From positions 1-64,000 of the forward strand of contig DASUEU010000040.1 in the NCBI GenBank assembly GCA_036274895.1: a stretch of 64,000 nucleotides of DNA, in the 5' to 3' direction. This DNA is from CALMKX01 sp036274895. GTDB lineage: Bacteria > Acidobacteriota > Thermoanaerobaculia > Multivoradales > SZUA-115. The translations under genes and the position numbers were made by a program. A model generated the notes under the pieces. The model did not search any database. It worked only from the letters and a program-made list of their open reading frames with translations, and was not told where the DNA came from. Each line of letters starts with the position of its first letter. The stretch's first letter is position 1. Of the stretch, positions 19,271-27,613 are shown piece by piece.

Positions 19271-20590
19271 ATGTTGAAAAGCCTCCTCGTCTCCGGCCTC
19301 CTCGCCTCGAACTTGCTCGCCGCTCCCACCACTCTTGAGGCTGCAGGCTCGCCCGTGGCCTATGGCCTGGCCGCCGAGGCCGGTTGCTCGGGCTGCATCG
19401 TCTCGGGGCTCGAACGACGAGTCCTGAGCGGAGACGTGAGCGAGCATTCCTTCCTGCTGCGCGTCGGCCCCGGTGAGCACGACCTCGTCCGCCTCCACCG
19501 GGTGGTGCGGGAGCAGGCGCCCTTCGTGCCGGTGCCCACCTCCCGGGCCGTGTTCATGGCCCACGGCGACATCTGGGCCTTCGACGCGGCCTTCCTGTCC
19601 GGCCCCGGCGGCGGGCTGCCGGTGTTTCTGGCCGCGCGGGGGATCGATGTGTGGGGAATCGACTTCCGCTGGACCCAGGTGCCGGCCGACACCGCCGACC
19701 TTTCGTTCCTGGCGCAATGGGGGATCGAGACCGATGCGCGGGACCTTCGGCTGGCGATGGCCGTGGCGCGCCTGGCCCGGGCGCTCACCGGCGGTGGCGC
19801 AGGCGGCCTGCCCCTGCTGGGCTGGAGCCGAGGCGGCCAGATCGGCTACGCCGCCCTCGACGCCGAGGCCCAGGTGCCGCCGCGGCGGCGCCAGATCGAG
19901 GCCTTCATTCCGGTCGACATCTACCTGAAGAGCGATGTCCCCGAACTGCAGCAGGCGGCCTGCGCGCGCTACGCCGATACCTCGTCCCGCATCGCCAACG
20001 GCGAGCTCGCCGACACGGGTGGCCAGGTGTTGGCGGCCCTCGGTGTGCTGGCGACTTCGGCACCTCAAGACCCTTCGCCCATCCTGCCGGGATTCACCAA
20101 CCTCCAGGCCGGCCTGCTGGTGGGGGAGGCCACCTTCGCCTTGTTTCCGCTGGGGCTCGAGTTCGTGCCGTTCTATCACTTCACCGGCGGCACATTCGAC
20201 GCCGACGGCCTGCCGAGCGGGCTGAGCTATTCCGACCTCGGCCGCTTCCTCGACTTTCTTGCGACCGGCGCTCCCTGGCAGCCCCTACGCGAGCTGGCGG
20301 ATGGCGATGCGGTGATCTGCGACGACCCCGCCGTGGCCGACGTGCCCTGGGACGATCACCTCTCGGAGGTCACCGTGCCGGTGCTCTACCTCGGCGCCGG
20401 GGGCGGTTTCGGCGAGTACGGCATCTACACCACCACGCTCCTGGGCAGCCAGGACGTGTCCCACTTGGTGGTGACGTTGACGCCCCCAGAAGCCCGACTC
20501 TTCGACCTCGGCCATGCCGACATCTTCCAGGCCGAGGCCGCCCCGACCCTGTTCTGGCAGCCCATCCTCGAGTGGCTGCTGGCGCACTGA
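19271..20590 (+). CDS. Exported alpha/beta-hydrolase
   Basis: A 439-residue exported hydrolase, likely an esterase or lipase-like enzyme. A signal peptide covers about residues 1-25 (..LEAAG). The alpha/beta-hydrolase fold is seen from 'AVFMAHGD' (oxyanion region near 94-100) and the nucleophile elbow GWSRGG with Ser186; the C-terminal 'DLGHADIF' supplies the probable catalytic His. Cys40 and Cys43 (CSGC) near the mature N-terminus may form a disulfide or bind metal. The ATG sits four bases after GGGAG ('gggagcccctc'), directly downstream of the terminator of the DUF11 gene, so it needs its own promoter, which I cannot place. Substrate unknown. Confidence 0.78.
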   Translation: MLKSLLVSGLLASNLLAAPTTLEAAGSPVAYGLAAEAGCSGCIVSGLERRVLSGDVSEHSFLLRVGPGEHDLVRLHRVVREQAPFVPVPTSRAVFMAHGDIWAFDAAFLSGPGGGLPVFLAARGIDVWGIDFRWTQVPADTADLSFLAQWGIETDARDLRLAMAVARLARALTGGGAGGLPLLGWSRGGQIGYAALDAEAQVPPRRRQIEAFIPVDIYLKSDVPELQQAACARYADTSSRIANGELADTGGQVLAALGVLATSAPQDPSPILPGFTNLQAGLLVGEATFALFPLGLEFVPFYHFTGGTFDADGLPSGLSYSDLGRFLDFLATGAPWQPLRELADGDAVICDDPAVADVPWDDHLSEVTVPVLYLGAGGGFGEYGIYTTTLLGSQDVSHLVVTLTPPEARLFDLGHADIFQAEAAPTLFWQPILEWLLAH

Positions 20591-20605
20591 GATTGCGGCT
20601 CGGGC

Positions 20606-20611
20606 TATCAT
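20606..20611 (+). promoter_or_regulatory. -10 box before the small ORF and rarA
   Basis: TATCAT (5 of 6) ends seven bases before the GTG at 20619, suggesting a leaderless message that runs into rarA. Confidence 0.45.
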
Positions 20612-20618
20612 CGCGGAC

Positions 20619-20801
20619 GTGTCTGCGGCTCGGCGCCATCTGATCCAGATCCTCCTCGCGGCTTTCCTCGAGCGCGGGGTGGATCCCTTCCGGGCCTCGC
20701 GGCGCTCGCTGCCGGCGCCGGCCCGGCGTGAGCGCAGCCTCTCGGAGGCCGAGCTGCTGCGCCTGCAGATCTTCCCCGTCCCGCGGGCCGCCTCCCGCTA
20801 G
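20619..20801 (+). CDS. Small basic protein of unknown function upstream of rarA
   Basis: A 60-codon frame from a GTG, with a good -10 box seven bases before it, stopping four bases before rarA. The product is rich in Arg and Ala, with a short amphipathic segment (HLIQILLAAFLERG) and the end 'LSEAELLRLQIFPVPRAASR'. It matches no family I recognise. It could be a real small protein or a translated leader that couples translation to rarA. Codon use looks like that of its neighbours, but so would any frame in such GC-rich DNA. Confidence 0.4.
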   Translation: MSAARRHLIQILLAAFLERGVDPFRASRRSLPAPARRERSLSEAELLRLQIFPVPRAASR

Positions 20802-20805
20802 AGCC

Positions 20806-22194
20806 ATGGGCCGCACGCCCACCCTCTTCGACGAGCCCGGAGCCGAGCGTGAGCCGGGCTCCGGCCTCGAGCCCGGTGCACCGAGGGACCGGCCGGCGGC
20901 CGGAACGCCCCTCGCCGAGCGGCTGCGACCGCGCACCCTCGAGGAAGTGCTGGGCCAGGAAGCCCTCCTCGGCGACCAGGGCTTCCTGCGCCGGGCGATC
21001 GCCGGCGACCGGGTGCCCTCGCTGATCTTCTGGGGCCCTCCCGGCTCGGGCAAGACCACCCTGGCCCGGCTGCTGGCGGCGAGCACTTCGCTGCGCTTCC
21101 TACCCTTCTCGGCGGTGACCTCGGGGATCAAGGAAGTCAAGGAGGTGATGGCCGACGCCCTGCGCCTGCGCCGCGCCACCGGCCGCCGCACCCTGCTCTT
21201 CGTCGATGAGATCCACCGCTTCAACCGCGCCCAGCAGGACGCCTTCCTGCCCTACGTCGAGAGCGGGGATATCGTGCTGGTCGGCGCCACCACCGAGAAC
21301 CCCTCCTTCGAGCTCAACGCCGCCCTGCTCTCGCGCTGCCGGGTGGTGCCGATCGCGCCGCTGTCGACCGAGGCCCTGGCCGCGCTCGCCCGGCGGGCCC
21401 TGGCCGATACCGAGCGGGGCCTGGGGAGCCTGGGTCTCGAGGCCGACGACGAGGCCCTGGCCACCCTGGCCCAGCTCGCTTCCGGGGACGCCCGCAAGCT
21501 GCTCAACCTGGTCGAGGCGGCGGCGACCGAAGGGGCGTCGACCGGCGCCGGCCGTCTCGACGCGGAGCTGGTCCAGCGCGTGGCCCAGCGCAAGGTGCTG
21601 CTCTACGACGCCTCGGGGGAGGAGCACTTCAACCTCATCTCGGCCCTGCACAAGTCGGTGCGGGAGAGCCATGCCGACGCCGCCCTCTACTGGCTGGCCC
21701 GTATGCTCACCGCCGGGGAGGACCCGGACTACCTGGCCCGCCGGCTGGTACGGATGGCAGTGGAGGACGTCGGCCTCGCCGACCCTCAGGCCCTATCCGT
21801 CACCCTCACCGCCTGGCAGGCGTTCGAGCGGATGGGCTCGCCGGAGGGGGACCTGGCCCTGGCCCAGGCGACGGTCTATCTCGCCCTGGCGCCCAAGAGC
21901 GTGGCCGTCTACCGGGCCTTCGGCGAGGCCCGGCGCACGGTCCTCGAGCAGCCGGCCGAGCCGGTGCCCCTGGCCCTGCGCAACGCCCCCACCCGCCTGA
22001 TGACGGACCTCGGCTACGGCCGGGGCTACGTCTACGCGCCGGATACCGAAGAGGGGGTGGGTGGCCTCGAATGCTTGCCCGAGGCCGTGGCCGGCAGCCG
22101 TTTCTACCAGCCCAAGGGGGAGGGTTTCGAGGCCGAGCTGGCGCAGCGGTTAGAGCGGTTCGAGGCGATCCGGGAGAGGGCGAGGAAGAAGTAG
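20806..22194 (+). CDS. rarA: RarA/MgsA replication-associated AAA+ recombination ATPase
   Basis: Cytosolic clamp-loader-like AAA+ ATPase that acts at stalled replication forks. The 462-residue protein has Walker A GPPGSGKT (77-84), Walker B FVDEIHRFN (131-139), sensor 'GATTENPSFELNAALLSRC' and the C-terminal tetramerisation/'RGYVYAPD' region with a YQP motif near the end. The N-terminal 'PTLFDEP' is a short motif common in this family and may contact a partner such as the beta clamp or SSB. The ATG follows the stop of the small ORF by four bases. The TAG stop (22192-22194) lies within a palindromic repeat unit. Confidence 0.96.
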   Translation: MGRTPTLFDEPGAEREPGSGLEPGAPRDRPAAGTPLAERLRPRTLEEVLGQEALLGDQGFLRRAIAGDRVPSLIFWGPPGSGKTTLARLLAASTSLRFLPFSAVTSGIKEVKEVMADALRLRRATGRRTLLFVDEIHRFNRAQQDAFLPYVESGDIVLVGATTENPSFELNAALLSRCRVVPIAPLSTEALAALARRALADTERGLGSLGLEADDEALATLAQLASGDARKLLNLVEAAATEGASTGAGRLDAELVQRVAQRKVLLYDASGEEHFNLISALHKSVRESHADAALYWLARMLTAGEDPDYLARRLVRMAVEDVGLADPQALSVTLTAWQAFERMGSPEGDLALAQATVYLALAPKSVAVYRAFGEARRTVLEQPAEPVPLALRNAPTRLMTDLGYGRGYVYAPDTEEGVGGLECLPEAVAGSRFYQPKGEGFEAELAQRLERFEAIRERARKK

Positions 22195-22252
22195 GGGCAG
22201 GCCCCCGTGCCTGCCCTCCCTCCCGGGCGGCCACGGGGGGCCGCCCCTACGG
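22191..22252. repeat. Pair of palindromic GCCCCTACGG-core repeats
   Basis: Two units in opposite orientation between convergent rarA and dsbD: 22191-22219 (inverted, exact reverse complement of 5381-5409) and 22225-22252 (GGCGGCC/GGCCGCC stem plus CCCCTACGG). The first supplies the TAG stop of rarA. Likely a two-way terminator or REP-like element. Confidence 0.8.
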
Positions 22253-22258
22253 ATTTGC

Positions 22259-24088
22259 CTACCGCTCCGCCAACCGTGCCGCCGCCGACCCCTGCAACGC
22301 CTCGATCACCGCCTGCTTGGTGAGCAGCTCCGAGAACACGTGCGGCTCCCCACCGGGGCGGTAGAGGACGTAGAAGGGGATCCCCGCCTTGCCGAAGTCG
22401 GCCAGGAAGCGGCCGATCTCCTCGTTGCGGTTGGTCCAGTCGGCCTTCATCGGCACCACGCCGTGTGCGCTGAAGGCGGTAGCTACCTCCTCTGTGTTCA
22501 ACACCAGCTTCTCGTTGAACTTGCAGGTGAAGCACCAATCCGCCGTCACGTCCACGAAGACCAGCCGGCCTTCCTCGGCCAGGCTCTCGGCCTGAGCGCG
22601 GTCGAAAGCCGTCCAGGCGATGCGACCGTCGCTGGCGCCGAGGTCCAGAGCCTGAGTGCCCGGCCCGTCGGCGGAGGTGGCGAGGTAGACGGTGAGGGCC
22701 ACGGCGGCCAAGGCACCGGCTAAAGCCAGCCGGCCGCCGGCCGAGCCCTGCGCCGTCTGGCGGCGGAACCACACGAAGAGGGCGATGCCGAGCAGAGCGA
22801 GGCCGATCAAGGACAAGCGCACCGACGTCACCTGGGCCGAGAGCACGAAGGCGAGCCAGATCCCCGAGGCGGCGAGCAAGAAGCCCATGAGGCCCCGAAC
22901 CAGGTCCATCCAGCGCCCGGGCCGCGGCAGCTTCTGGGCCAAGGCCGGCCGCGCGGCGAGCAACAGGTAGGGCAGGGCGAAGCCGAGGGCGATGGCGGTG
23001 AACACGGCGAAGACCGTTACGGCTGGTTCACCGAGGGCGAAGCCCAGGGCCGTGCCCAGGAAGGGGGCCGAGCAGGGCGTGGCCATCAGGGTGGCGAAGA
23101 GGCCGGTGCTGAAGTGCCCGGCGAGGCCCTCCCTCCCGCCGAGGCTGCTCGCCCGGGCGAGGAAGGACGGCAGCGGGATCTCGAACAGGCCCCAGAGGTT
23201 CAAGCAGAAGAGGGTGACCACCACCAGCAGCACGGTGACGAAGGTCGGGTTCTGGAACTGCACTCCCCAGCCCACGGCCGCCCCCGCCGCCTTGGCGGCC
23301 ACCGCAGCTCCGGCCAGGGCCCAGAAGGAGAAGAGGATGCCGGCACTGGTGGCCAGGGCGCCTGCGGCCACCGCCTGCCGGCCATGGCTGGCGCTGTGGA
23401 CCAGGCCGAAGACCTTGAGCGAGAGCACCGGCAGCACGCAGGGCATGGCGTTCAAGATCAGACCGCCCAGGAAGCCCAGCAGCAGGATCCCGGCGAGGCC
23501 CCGGCCGCGACCGCCGGCCCCGGGAAGTCCGCCCCCCGGTGAGCCCGTGGTCGGGCTTCCCGCCGTGAACAGTTCCTGGTTCTGGCTCTTGCCGCCCGGG
23601 CCGAGGGAAAGCTCGACGGCGAGCTCTTTGGTGACCGGCGCCAGGCACTGGGAGTGGTCGCAGGCCTGGTAGCGCACCTTGGCAGCCACCGTCGCCTTCG
23701 AACCGGCGGCGGCCCCGGGGGGCACGGCCAGCTCGGCCACCACCACCACCTTGCCCTCGTAGACCGAGAGGGGCTGGTCGGCGAAGGCGAAAGTCCGCAT
23801 CACCCCCGCGGGGTAGGTCAACCTGGCCGGCGACCAGCCGGCGGGAGCCTGGATCTCCGCCGTGGTCGGGATCAGGAAGTCGAAGGTCGGCTGGTTGCTG
23901 TTGGTGTGCCAGTCGTGCTCGATGTCGAGCACCACGGCGATGCGGGCCGTGCTGCCCGGCGGATAGGCCGAGCGGTCCGCGGCGAGGGAGATCTTCGCCT
24001 TCTCGATCTTGGGCGGCGCTGCCGAGGCCATGGCGGCGACGAGCAGCAGCGAGGTGCAGGCGACGCGCAGGGGGCCGGCGAGGGTCAT
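22259..24088 (-). CDS. dsbD: DsbD, thiol:disulfide interchange transmembrane reductase
   Basis: Inner-membrane protein that carries electrons from cytosolic thioredoxin to periplasmic thiol proteins. The 609-residue chain has the full three-domain plan: signal peptide (1-23); periplasmic alpha domain with Cys143/Cys148 (QACDHSQC); eight-helix membrane domain with the redox pair Cys217 (NAMPCVLP) and Cys339 (ATPCSAPF); and a C-terminal thioredoxin domain with WCFTC (Cys519/Cys522). A Gly/Pro/Ser-rich linker (175-198) joins the first two. The ATG at 24088 starts the signal peptide; the exported thioredoxin-like gene ends 17 bases upstream, so they form an operon. That protein is a plausible client. 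Confidence 0.95.
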   Translation of the reverse strand: MTLAGPLRVACTSLLLVAAMASAAPPKIEKAKISLAADRSAYPPGSTARIAVVLDIEHDWHTNSNQPTFDFLIPTTAEIQAPAGWSPARLTYPAGVMRTFAFADQPLSVYEGKVVVVAELAVPPGAAAGSKATVAAKVRYQACDHSQCLAPVTKELAVELSLGPGGKSQNQELFTAGSPTTGSPGGGLPGAGGRGRGLAGILLLGFLGGLILNAMPCVLPVLSLKVFGLVHSASHGRQAVAAGALATSAGILFSFWALAGAAVAAKAAGAAVGWGVQFQNPTFVTVLLVVVTLFCLNLWGLFEIPLPSFLARASSLGGREGLAGHFSTGLFATLMATPCSAPFLGTALGFALGEPAVTVFAVFTAIALGFALPYLLLAARPALAQKLPRPGRWMDLVRGLMGFLLAASGIWLAFVLSAQVTSVRLSLIGLALLGIALFVWFRRQTAQGSAGGRLALAGALAAVALTVYLATSADGPGTQALDLGASDGRIAWTAFDRAQAESLAEEGRLVFVDVTADWCFTCKFNEKLVLNTEEVATAFSAHGVVPMKADWTNRNEEIGRFLADFGKAGIPFYVLYRPGGEPHVFSELLTKQAVIEALQGSAAARLAER

Positions 24089-24105
24089 CGTTCCACCTGC
24101 CCGCC

Positions 24106-24993
24106 TCAGACGCAGGCCGCGGGATTGTGCTTGATCTCGGCGAGGTTGCGCTTGACCACCGGCCGGAGGTTGCTGTCCGGGTGGTGGGCGAGGAAGCCTT
24201 CGAAGGCCAGGCGGGCCTCCTCGCAGCGCCCGCGGTCCAGGGCGATCAACCCGGAAAGCAGCTCGTAGCGAGCCACCAGGTCCGAGACGCCGCGGGAGGT
24301 GGCCTCCGCCATGCCTTCGGTCACCGCCTGGGCGGCCTTCTCGAACTGGCCGGAGAGCCGCAGGGCCTCCGCCCGCCGGTAGCGGGTCCAGCCTTGCTGG
24401 GTGGGCGTCAGAGTGGCCGCCGTGAGCATGCGCTCGAAGGCGGTGGCGGCCCGCCAGCCGTCCTGGCGGCCGAAAAGCTCTTCGGCCACCGGCTCGATGG
24501 TCCCCGCGTCGCTGCTCTTCAGGGCCCGCTCGAAGCGCGCCATCAGATCCTTCCAGCCGAGCAGGGCCGCCTCGATCTTGGCCTGGTATTGGGGCATGGG
24601 GGCAAAGCCGGTGACCGTGCCGGCGAGGGCGAGGCGATGGTCGAGGAGCAGCAGGGTGGGCAATGACGTGGCGCCGTAGCGGGCCTGGAGACGGGTGCCT
24701 TCGCCGCCGTCCTCGACGTCCACCCGCAGGAGCACGAACTGTTCGGCGTAGCGCTTGAACTCCGGGGCGGTGAAGACCTGGCGCTCGAGGGTCTTGCACC
24801 AGCCGCACCACTCGGCGAAGAGGTCGACCAGGATCAGCTTGCCGCTCTTCTCGGCCTCGGTGCGGGCGACTTCGAGACTGGTGCCCCAACCGCCTGGGCC
24901 AGCCTCTTCGGCACGGACCATGGTGGGGGAGGAGAGGAGGAGGACCAAGAGGGGGAGGAAGGCTCGAGCTGATGAGGAGGGGCGTCTTTCCAT
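24106..24993 (-). CDS. Exported thioredoxin-like protein with C-terminal helical repeats
   Basis: A 295-residue periplasmic protein: signal peptide (1-28, ..TMVRA), a thioredoxin fold with the active site CGWC (Cys63/Cys66) and the cis-Pro loop 'ATSLPTLLLL', then about 150 residues of helix pairs (170-290) resembling TPR units ('YRRAEALRLSGQFEKAAQAV'). It is probably a disulfide reductase or isomerase kept reduced by DsbD, encoded 17 bases downstream. The TPR-like region may bind substrates. It is first in the two-gene unit. The longer N-terminus from MERRPSS is kept because it includes the n-region of the signal peptide. Confidence 0.87.
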   Translation of the reverse strand: MERRPSSSARAFLPLLVLLLSSPTMVRAEEAGPGGWGTSLEVARTEAEKSGKLILVDLFAEWCGWCKTLERQVFTAPEFKRYAEQFVLLRVDVEDGGEGTRLQARYGATSLPTLLLLDHRLALAGTVTGFAPMPQYQAKIEAALLGWKDLMARFERALKSSDAGTIEPVAEELFGRQDGWRAATAFERMLTAATLTPTQQGWTRYRRAEALRLSGQFEKAAQAVTEGMAEATSRGVSDLVARYELLSGLIALDRGRCEEARLAFEGFLAHHPDSNLRPVVKRNLAEIKHNPAACV

Positions 24994-25207
24994 GGGCGTC
25001 TCTCGGGCGAAGGTCTCGCGGCTCCCAGGGGGCGTTTCCGGTGGACTGTACGGTCAGGATAGCACGCGCACCCGGACGGCCCGGGCGCCGTTTCTGCGCT
25101 GGCGAACTGGCTCTAGCAAGACGTGCGCCGGCTCGTTTCAGGGGGGGGTGGTGTCCCGGATCGTGCTCCTCTCGCGTATCCTCAAGGATCCGCTCAAGGA
25201 GACCGCC

Positions 25208-25921
25208 ATGACTTCACGCCACCACCGCAACCGCGCCGCCCTCGCCTTCGTCACCCTCCTCACTCTCTTGCTCACCGTCGCTCCTGCCTTCGCCGCCGGC
25301 AAGCCCCTCGGGGCCGAAAGTCCGGAGAAGGTCGTCGAGCGCATGCGCGATGCCGCCGAGAAGGAGGACCTGCGCGAGCTCGCCGCTTGCCTCGCCCCCG
25401 AACCGCGCAGGGAGCTGGCCATGGGCATGTGGCTGGCCTCGACGATGATGATCGGCATGGCCGACGCCATGGGCGGCATGGCCATCGGCATGGGCGAGGA
25501 GATGGCCGAGGCCATGGGTGCCGAGGAGAAGGCGGCCCAGGAGCAAGCCGCTCAGGCCAAGAAGGAGCTGGACGCCAAGCTCGCCGGCCTCAAGCTCCGC
25601 TACGACGCCCTGGCCAAGAAGCACGGCCTGCCGGCCCTCTCCGACGAGGAGCCCCAGGGCGACCCCGAGGCCCTGTTCGCCAAGGTCGACGCCGTCGAGG
25701 TCACCGGGGACTACTTCGACCTGCTCAAGGGCATCGCAGATGCCACCGGAGAAACCGACACCGCCCCCAAGGTCTCGGCCGACCAGCTGACGGACCTGGT
25801 GATCGACGGCGATCGGGCGAGCGGCCGCCTCGGCGCCGAGCCGATCAAATTCGTCAAGCTCGAGGGCCGCTGGTACGTGGCCGAGATGCCCAAGCGCAAG
25901 GACAACGGCCCCGGGGAGTGA
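25208..25921 (+). CDS. Exported protein with a Met-rich segment, function unknown
   Basis: A 237-residue protein with a signal peptide (1-29, ..APAFA). Residues 33-60 ('ESPEKVVERMRDAAEKEDLRELAACL') begin like exported NTF2-type or DUF4878-like stress proteins. Residues 72-105 are unusually Met- and Gly-rich ('MGMWLASTMMIGMADAMGG'), followed by a charged coiled coil (about 106-140, EEKAAQEQAAQAKKELDA). The end ('VKLEGRWYVAEMPK') again looks like a small NTF2-like fold. AAGGAGA lies five bases before the ATG. The Met-rich run could bind copper or insert in membrane; this is speculation. No family named with confidence. Confidence 0.65.
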   Translation: MTSRHHRNRAALAFVTLLTLLLTVAPAFAAGKPLGAESPEKVVERMRDAAEKEDLRELAACLAPEPRRELAMGMWLASTMMIGMADAMGGMAIGMGEEMAEAMGAEEKAAQEQAAQAKKELDAKLAGLKLRYDALAKKHGLPALSDEEPQGDPEALFAKVDAVEVTGDYFDLLKGIADATGETDTAPKVSADQLTDLVIDGDRASGRLGAEPIKFVKLEGRWYVAEMPKRKDNGPGE

Positions 25922-25954
25922 GTCGAGCGCTGCCGGCGGTGGGCCCTCTCGGGC

Positions 25955-25960
25955 TAGAAT
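25955..25960 (+). promoter_or_regulatory. -10 box upstream of the IPTL-like surface-protein gene
   Basis: TAGAAT (5 of 6) predicts a transcript start near 25967 and a leader of about 50 bases before the ATG at 26020. A matching -35 is not evident. Confidence 0.4.
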
Positions 25961-26019
25961 CCGTCCGCCGGCCCGGTTCGGGGCCGAACCCCATCGGACT
26001 CGCTGCTTCGGAGGAGACC

Positions 26020-26949
26020 ATGCGCTCTGGTATTGCCCTCTCGCGTCTGGCTTTGTTGGGCGTGTTGATTACACCCCTCGCGATCACCTCGAGCGGTGGC
26101 CCGCAGCCGCCGGTCGAGCCCGGCGACCTGCTCGGTTCGACCGGCAACGTCGGTGGCTCCCTGATCGACCTCGACCCGGCCACCGGCGCCGGGTCCTTCC
26201 GCTCCAACCTCGGCGCCTTCGGCCCGGTCACCGAGATCGAGTTCCGCGACGATGGCACGCTCTTCGCCTCGACCGGCCAGGGAGAAAGCTCCCTAATCAC
26301 CATCGACCCGGAGACCGGCGTCGAGACCCTCGTGGGGGTCCACGACTTCGGCTCCTTGAACGGCCTCGAGTTCGTCGGCGACACCCTCTACGGCAGCTTC
26401 TTCGAAGCCGGTGCCCCCGGTGACGACGGCGAGGGCTCGGGCGGCGTCTTCCTGGTCACCGTGGACACCGCCACGGCGGCTCTCACTCCCATCGGCCCAT
26501 CCCTGCCCTACGACCCCGTGCGCGGCCTGGCCTACGACCCACAGACCGGCACCATGTACGGCGTGGGCACCCCGATGCAGATCCCCGAAGGTGGCGGTGA
26601 CTCTCTCTTCACCATCGACCTCGGGACCGGCGCCACCACCGAGATCGGTGCCACCGGGTTCTCGGTGGGCGGTCTCGAGCTGGGGCCGGACGGCGTGCTC
26701 TACGGCGGCGAGTCCTCGCCTCCCCGTGGCGAAGGGGTCCCCTCGGCTCGGCTGCTCCAGATCAACACCGCCACCGGCGCCGGCACGGCGATCGGTGGTA
26801 CCGGCTTCCCGGCCATCTCCGGCCTCACCTTCGGCGTCGGCCAGCAGCCCTCGGCGCTCGAGGTGCCGGCCCTGGACGCCGCCGGTCTGGTGATCCTCGC
26901 CGCGCTGCTCGGCGTGGCGGGCTTCCTGGCCCTGGCTCGGCGGCGATAG
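26020..26949 (+). CDS. Exported beta-propeller-like protein with IPTL-type sorting tail
   Basis: A 309-residue exported protein. After a signal peptide (1-25) come repeats of the type 'LIDLDPATGAGS..', 'LITIDPETGVET..', 'LFTIDLGTGATTEIG' and 'LLQINTATGAGTAIG', about 45-50 residues apart, typical of small beta-propellers (DUF4394/PQQ-like blades). The C-terminus is a tripartite sorting-type tail: VPALDAAGL, a hydrophobic helix, and ARRR. This is the same plan as the tail of the 1275-residue protein at 15280. The start is fixed by GAGGAGA three bases before the ATG. Probably anchored at or released from the cell surface after processing by an exosortase not in this window. Ligand unknown. Confidence 0.82.
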   Translation: MRSGIALSRLALLGVLITPLAITSSGGPQPPVEPGDLLGSTGNVGGSLIDLDPATGAGSFRSNLGAFGPVTEIEFRDDGTLFASTGQGESSLITIDPETGVETLVGVHDFGSLNGLEFVGDTLYGSFFEAGAPGDDGEGSGGVFLVTVDTATAALTPIGPSLPYDPVRGLAYDPQTGTMYGVGTPMQIPEGGGDSLFTIDLGTGATTEIGATGFSVGGLELGPDGVLYGGESSPPRGEGVPSARLLQINTATGAGTAIGGTGFPAISGLTFGVGQQPSALEVPALDAAGLVILAALLGVAGFLALARRR

Positions 26950-26968
26950 CCGAGACGAAGGGGGGACC

Positions 26969-27613
26969 TTGAGTGCACTGACGGCCTTCCTGTCCGACCA
27001 TCTGGGCAAGGTGCTGCTGCTCGCCTTCGTCCTCTTCGGCGTGGTTTCCTGGCGGTGGGGCGTTCGGTTCCGCCGAGCTCTTCGCCAGACGCCGCGGCGG
27101 CGAGGCGCCCTCGCCGGCATCGCGCTTTGCCTGGTGGTTGCGCTGGCGGGCTTCGTCCTGGTGGGCAGGGGCCTCATGAAGCTCGGTCCAGGGCTCTGGC
27201 AGCAAGGGCGGATGATCGGCGAGCCCGCCCCTGCCCTCGCCTTCACCCGGCTCCCGGACGGTGGCACGGCCACCCTCGAAGGGCAGCGGGGCAAGGTCGT
27301 GCTCCTCAACTTCTGGGCCACCTGGTGCCCGCCGTGCCGGGAGGAGATGCCCGACCTCGACCGCCTGCAGCAGGCCTATGGCGGGCAGGGGCTGGTCGTC
27401 CTCCAGATCTCCGACGAGGACGGGGAGACGATCCGCCGCTACCTCGAACAGCATCCCATGAGCACCCTCCACGGCCGGGTGGACGAGCTGCCCTGGCCCG
27501 CCCCCGGCCGCCCCACCAGCTTCGTGGTGGACCGCGACGGCAAGGTGCGCCGAAGCTTCGTCGGTGGTCGCACCTACCTGCAGTTCGAGCGCGAGATCAA
27601 GCCCTATCTCTGA
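26969..27613 (+). CDS. Membrane-anchored TlpA/ResA-like thioredoxin
   Basis: A 214-residue protein with two N-terminal hydrophobic segments (residues 12-28 and 48-66), then a periplasmic thioredoxin domain of the TlpA/ResA (AhpC-Redoxin) type with WCPPC (Cys120/Cys123) and the cis-Pro 'GRPTSFVVD'. Such proteins reduce disulfides in apocytochrome c or copper-site proteins outside the membrane. The start is a TTG, supported by GAAGGGGGG before it and by the length of helix one. It lies near dsbD, which could supply its electrons. The last ten bases overlap the end of the convergent MMPL gene. Confidence 0.85.
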   Translation: MSALTAFLSDHLGKVLLLAFVLFGVVSWRWGVRFRRALRQTPRRRGALAGIALCLVVALAGFVLVGRGLMKLGPGLWQQGRMIGEPAPALAFTRLPDGGTATLEGQRGKVVLLNFWATWCPPCREEMPDLDRLQQAYGGQGLVVLQISDEDGETIRRYLEQHPMSTLHGRVDELPWPAPGRPTSFVVDRDGKVRRSFVGGRTYLQFEREIKPYL

